Source: Acanthopleuribacter pedis
GTDB taxonomy: Bacteria > Acidobacteriota > Holophagae > Acanthopleuribacterales > Acanthopleuribacteraceae
DNA length: 64,000 nucleotides
Direction of reading: 5' to 3'
NCBI RefSeq assembly: GCF_017377855.1
Contig: NZ_JAFREP010000034.1
Location: forward strand, 1-64,000
Part shown: piece after piece, positions 61,101 through 64,000 of the stretch
Layout of the letters: each line of letters starts with the position of its first letter
Numbering within the stretch: position 1 is the stretch's first letter
The notes under the pieces: generated by a model
Seen by the model: the letters and a program-made list of their open reading frames with translations, nothing else
What the model was told of the DNA's origin: nothing
Database searches by the model: none
Translations under genes and position numbers: made by a program

Positions 61101-62560
61101 TCGACCAACAGTTCCATGATGGCGAAGGCGCGCGGGAGCGGATCGTCCGGGCCGTAGTTTTTGTGACGGGTAAAACGGTCGGTTTCGGAATCCCAGGTCA
61201 TTAAGCCGGCGAAGGTGGTCCCGAACCAGGGGCGACCCTCGGCATCCACGGTTATGGAAAAGACCTCGGGGGTGGGGAAACCGTCGGCCGCTTCCGGTGT
61301 GTAGAGGTAGCTGTGCCATTGGTTGCTGGGTTCGTGGAAGCGTTGCAAGCCGGTGAACGCCAAACTGATCCACAGGTTGTCGGCATTGTCCCAGGCCATG
61401 GGGCCGACATTGTTTTGGTGCAGGGCGTTGCGCGAGCCCGGCCGCGCGCGAATGGCGCCGAAACGGGCGGTGGCCGGATTGATTTTGGCCACGTTGTCGC
61501 GGGTTCCTACCCACAGAATTTGGGAGCGGTCGACGAACAACGAGCGGATCCTGCCCGCCGGCAGGCTGTTGGCGTCGGTGGCGGTGTGTTGGAAGGCGGT
61601 GAACTGATGGTCGACCGCGTTGTAGTGAACCAGCCCACTGCTGCCGGTCCCGACCCAGTAGCGGCGATCACCGGCCTCGGCGATGTAGGTGATTTCGGCC
61701 TCGGGCAGACCGGGATTGTTGCCGATCCGCCGCGGGACGACCTGAAAACGCGCGCTGTCGGGATCGTAGCGGTGCAACCCACCCAGGGTTGTGACCCAGA
61801 CCTGCTTGTGGCGATCAACCAAGATCGCGTTAATGTCGAGATGACGCAGGCCGCCTTGCTCCGGCAGGGCCGCGAAGTTCCGCCACCTACCGTCAGGAGC
61901 GCGGTGGAAGATGCCGCGGTTGCTCAGGCCGACCCAGAGACCGCCGTCCTGGTCCTGTTGCACCGCTTTGATGCGTTGGCGAATTTGGGGAGCGAGCGGG
62001 AGTTTGACCGGGGTGAAGGCGCGGGTTTGCGGGGCGAAGTGGAACAGGCCCGCGTCGCTTCCCACCCACAAACCGCCATGTGCCGCCTCCGCCAGACTAA
62101 AGATACGGTTGATGCGTTTGGTGTGGGTCGCGCGCGGGTCACCCGCTTGGATGAGCCGTTCAAAGTGGTCGAAAGCCGGCAGGTACTGGTGTAAGCCGCC
62201 TTTACTGCCCACCCATAGGCGGCCTTGCGCGTCCAGGAGCAGGCAGGAAATTTCGTTGAGGACCAGCGAACCGGGGTCGTCGCCGTCGTGGCGATAGTGT
62301 TTGTAACGCAAGCCGTCATAGCGGCTTAAGCCGCCCATGTGGCCGAACCATAAAAAACCGGTTCGGTCTTGAATGATGGCCGCAATGTCGGGTAGTGGTT
62401 CCGGGTAAACCAACCGTTGGACCAGGGGTTTGCGGTCGGGGGAAACCTTAGCCGCCGTGGGCTGCGCCACCGCGGCAAGCGTCCACGCGAAGGCACACCA
62501 GAGCACAAACAGCACGTGGTGGATGGGGAGGTGGGAGTGCGGTGGAGCGGGTTGATTCAT
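58190..62560 (-). CDS. Hybrid propeller sensor kinase with two histidine-kinase modules and a receiver
   Basis: The protein has about 1456 residues. A signal segment (V-L-F-V-L-W-C-A-F-A-W) leads into periplasmic propeller repeats (Q-D-R-T-G-F-L-W-F-G-H) and a Y_Y_Y domain (F-A-V-K-M-D-G-F-D-K-S-W). A membrane helix lies at about 815-838. The first kinase is HisKA (His in T-S-H-E-L-R-T-P-L, about 867) with ATPase boxes N-L-I-G-N-A-V-K-F and G-T-G-L-G-L. A receiver follows (Asp in L-V-L-L-D-V-M-M-P-G, about 1180). The second kinase is HisKA_3/NarX-type (His in S-D-L-H-D-D-I-G-A, about 1267) with its own ATPase (F-K-E-A-L-N-N-L-V-K-Y, D-N-G-S-G-F). Phosphate could flow from the first kinase to the receiver to control the second. 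The frame is open to 62653; the ATG at 62560 gives a normal signal peptide but has a weak ribosome site. Confidence 0.92.
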   Translation of the reverse strand: MNQPAPPHSHLPIHHVLFVLWCAFAWTLAAVAQPTAAKVSPDRKPLVQRLVYPEPLPDIAAIIQDRTGFLWFGHMGGLSRYDGLRYKHYRHDGDDPGSLVLNEISCLLLDAQGRLWVGSKGGLHQYLPAFDHFERLIQAGDPRATHTKRINRIFSLAEAAHGGLWVGSDAGLFHFAPQTRAFTPVKLPLAPQIRQRIKAVQQDQDGGLWVGLSNRGIFHRAPDGRWRNFAALPEQGGLRHLDINAILVDRHKQVWVTTLGGLHRYDPDSARFQVVPRRIGNNPGLPEAEITYIAEAGDRRYWVGTGSSGLVHYNAVDHQFTAFQHTATDANSLPAGRIRSLFVDRSQILWVGTRDNVAKINPATARFGAIRARPGSRNALHQNNVGPMAWDNADNLWISLAFTGLQRFHEPSNQWHSYLYTPEAADGFPTPEVFSITVDAEGRPWFGTTFAGLMTWDSETDRFTRHKNYGPDDPLPRAFAIMELLVDSRGFIWCGTNGAGVSYYDRDSNRFFRIQDTPDQPFSTGRGSVRAMAEDPDGYLWLAFMQEGVLRLHGQTGNRSFFQRDPQRPRSLRHDIIHRIKVCSDGRVWLGTADGLSLYQPESNDFRHFTPKHGLPGQEVYAIEEDRQGYLWLGTNGGLARFDPRQHRFLNFDVGDGLLNRAVSTGLVDPKGRLYFGGTNGINRFFPKHIRANPYPAEVALTDFKIFNTTQVIGAGFGLDQHINLTDQLRLTYREPVFSFEFAALEYTNPTHNRFAVKMDGFDKSWRDLGRKSDITYTNLDPGSYRLHVKAANNDGLWHEREQVLTLHIAAPPWKSTWAYTLYILLVILALWGYVRWTQHRLALEKEAVLRLRRLDRLKDEFLANTSHELRTPLHGITGLADSLLDGRLGELPAEVDHNLRMIRAGGKRLLTLVNDLLDFSRMEHVGLQLHYQQVHLHALVDVVFTLTKPLAGGKQLELLNEIDPDSAPIPADENRLQQILTNLIGNAVKFTEQGSVRVHAQEQPDGWRVMVTDTGIGIAPNKQQQIFESFQQADGSITRLYGGTGLGLAITRRLVASHGGELGVDSALGQGSTFWFTLPRTVPEEAATVERHQPPPIPTAGLGAQRLPDQIAAAPAAEPLTTPPAFEETRPFTVLVVDDEPVNQQVVINYLAPFTCEVVTADHGKAALRLLEEKSVDLVLLDVMMPGLSGFDVCRRIRESYSAARLPIIFLTAKNQVEDMVIGFRLGANDYLGKPFSREELLARALLHLKLAGNHAAVQRLRTQIASDLHDDIGAILTRLTMAAEWIGQVPGLGTKVHKKAGRIAELSRSVVQSFSDLVWSIDARNDSSRHLVVKLRETAAQLLPDIPFEMTVDDAWHNTGVSPEVRRNLYLIFKEALNNLVKYADADQVTIALGASEGRFVLCIADNGSGFDATTQRAGHGLRNMHMRAERLGGTCSIQSGEQGTRIEIRVPPT

Positions 62561-62724
62561 GCGTATTGAACCATTGGACGGTGGGAAGAAAAAGAAAGAC
62601 GCGGGACCGGCCGCGCACCGGCCCAGTATGCCGCCCGTGTGGGATGGCTGCAAGCAAAGAGTGGTGCGTCAGGGGCGGCGCGCTTTCGTAGCGATGTGCG
62701 GCGGAGCCTGGTTTGGGAAGCCTT

Positions 62725-63975
62725 TTAGAAGCGGGTGGTGTAGATCTCGGAAATGACCTCGAACCCCTCGTCGCTCAGTTCTTCGATGCTTGAGTCGCGC
62801 TCACTCCAGCCCGCGCGGATTTTTAAGCGGTAGAAGCGTTGGAACGGCAGCTCCAGCTCGAGCGAAAACTTTTGCAGGTCGTCATCCCTTCTGAACCCGT
62901 CTTGGGAACGCGGATTGTCATAGGTGTTTTTACCCACTTCCAGCACCGGCCCCAGTTGAATTTTGTTGCGGAAGATGTAGCCGCCGCCCGCGTAGATGCG
63001 GCGGTTCACAAAGTAGTTGAACTGGTCGAAGATCGAAAAAATGGGGTTTTGTTGGCCGCCGCCGCGCACGTACCACTGACGCGTGAGCTTTTGTTCCATG
63101 TAGGCCGCGTAGATGAACACCTCGTCGTTCACCTGGGAGGATTTGGGGAAATCCAGTTCTTCCATGCCGAGGGAGACGTTGTAGTGGAAGCGGCGTTTAA
63201 ACTCGTTGCGCAACCCGGCGTTGATTCGGGTGAAGGTACTGTCTTCCAGCGGGGATTGGTCGTTGTCAAAATCGAAGGTTTTGTGGGCGATGGTCAGGTT
63301 GGGCCAGAAATTGGGGTTGGGTTTGTAGAAGTAGGCCACCTCGTGGCGCATTTCCGAGCGAATCAAATCGTCCAAACCCTCGATGTCGGCGTCTTTGATA
63401 TCGAGATCGTGCCAGCGCGTTTGGTAGCGGATGGTGTGGCGTGGCTTGAGCTCGTGGTTAATCAGGATTTGGGCTTCGTTGTTTTCGATGAAGGGGCGTT
63501 GGTCTGTTTCGGTGTTGAGGCGCGAGTTTTCGCGGTTGTACTGAGCGCCCAGCTCGAGGTAGGTGCGGCGAAACAGGCCGTACATGGTGCTTTTAAAGTT
63601 GTACTCCGAGCCGCGCAGGTTGTCGATGTCGGTGTAGTACTGGTATTTGTAGGCCACGCGGTTGGCCCACACCCAACGCGGCGAAAGGCGTAGGTAACTC
63701 TGCAGGCCGACCTCGGGTGTAATCGAAAAATCCGATTCTTCCCGGGTTTCGTCGGTGGAAAATACGTTTGAATCGTAGCCCACTTTGTTGAGCCCGATAA
63801 TCGGGGTCAGTGAGAAATCACCGAACTTCCAGCGGGTGTTTTTGATGCGGTCTTTGACGATCTCGCTCCGGTTAAAGGCTTCCGATTCAAACCGACGCCG
63901 GTCGGTTTCTTGGGCCTGCAGGGTCGCCCAACTCAAACAAACGGCGACCGCGGCCGTCAGAAGAAAACGAAACAT
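62725..63975 (-). CDS. Outer-membrane beta-barrel protein
   Basis: The 416-residue protein starts with a Sec signal peptide (F-L-L-T-A-A-V-A-V-C-L-S-W-A-T-L-Q-A-Q-E). It is then made of alternating aromatic/polar strands (Y-K-Y-Q-Y-Y-T-D, L-E-L-G-A-Q-Y-N-R) typical of a beta-barrel. It ends with Phe (Y-T-T-R-F), the usual C-terminal residue of outer-membrane proteins recognised by the Bam complex. It resembles 'putative beta-barrel porin 2' proteins in general pattern; the transported substrate is unknown. Two starts are possible, 63981 and 63975. The latter has GGAGAG at better spacing. It lies upstream of the hybrid kinase gene on the same strand and may be co-transcribed. Confidence 0.85.
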   Translation of the reverse strand: MFRFLLTAAVAVCLSWATLQAQETDRRRFESEAFNRSEIVKDRIKNTRWKFGDFSLTPIIGLNKVGYDSNVFSTDETREESDFSITPEVGLQSYLRLSPRWVWANRVAYKYQYYTDIDNLRGSEYNFKSTMYGLFRRTYLELGAQYNRENSRLNTETDQRPFIENNEAQILINHELKPRHTIRYQTRWHDLDIKDADIEGLDDLIRSEMRHEVAYFYKPNPNFWPNLTIAHKTFDFDNDQSPLEDSTFTRINAGLRNEFKRRFHYNVSLGMEELDFPKSSQVNDEVFIYAAYMEQKLTRQWYVRGGGQQNPIFSIFDQFNYFVNRRIYAGGGYIFRNKIQLGPVLEVGKNTYDNPRSQDGFRRDDDLQKFSLELELPFQRFYRLKIRAGWSERDSSIEELSDEGFEVISEIYTTRF

Positions 63976-64000
63976 GGTCATCTCTCCGTTTCGGATGAAG

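Overview
This window looks like a chromosomal segment of a GC-rich (roughly 57-60 %) Gram-negative bacterium. Several features fit Acidobacteriota, perhaps the Acanthopleuribacter/Sulfidibacter lineage: giant beta-propeller two-component sensors, a Ser/Thr kinase fused to a long TPR array, very large Rhs proteins, and VgrG/DUF4150/DUF2169 loci. This assignment comes from gene style only. No rRNA, tRNA, CRISPR array or replication origin was seen.

Layout. (1) 1-3406: accessory DNA. The end of an IS (IS66-like) cuts into an Rhs-type Hint/nuclease toxin tip. An intact AT-rich candidate immunity gene and a tyrosine recombinase follow. (2) 3407-8166: a subtilisin-family protease surrounded by gene-poor DNA. 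This DNA holds hairpin-forming repeats (three copies plus a decayed inverted one) and a 32-bp tandem array. (3) 8181-18198: a small exported protein, then a type VI secretion effector module in one orientation (DUF2169, ketosynthase-like, DUF4150-nuclease, DUF3396 immunity, an unknown, VgrG and a TIGR02270-like protein). (4) 18207-24450: two tandem paralogues with a nitrilase-like catalytic core and the CesT-like chaperone of the second. Both transcription units share the same upstream DNA. (5) 24524-31660: an MltF-type lytic transglycosylase, a D-2-hydroxyacid dehydrogenase, a propeller histidine kinase and a LytTR regulator. (6) 31642-37757: a LytS-like propeller kinase, then a second chaperone/nitrilase-like pair. 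(7) 37770-43541: a Ser/Thr kinase-TPR protein divergent from a SET-GNAT fusion. (8) 43899-57769: a 4381-residue Sec-exported Rhs protein with an AT-rich Tle1-like lipase tip, and a small AT-rich membrane protein next to the tip. (9) 58190-63975: a hybrid sensor with two histidine-kinase modules and an outer-membrane beta-barrel protein.

How the genes work together. Much of the window is about delivering proteins to other cells: T6SS cargo, Rhs toxins, and what I infer to be type III-style chaperone/effector pairs. The rest is large periplasmic sensing systems. The best candidate for an undescribed system is the family of three large proteins at 18207-20345, 21053-23245 and 35703-37757. Each keeps Glu, Lys and Cys in the order expected for the nitrilase superfamily. 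Each has a disordered N-terminus, and two sit directly behind a CesT-like chaperone gene. No type III apparatus genes lie in the window, so secretion is inferred.
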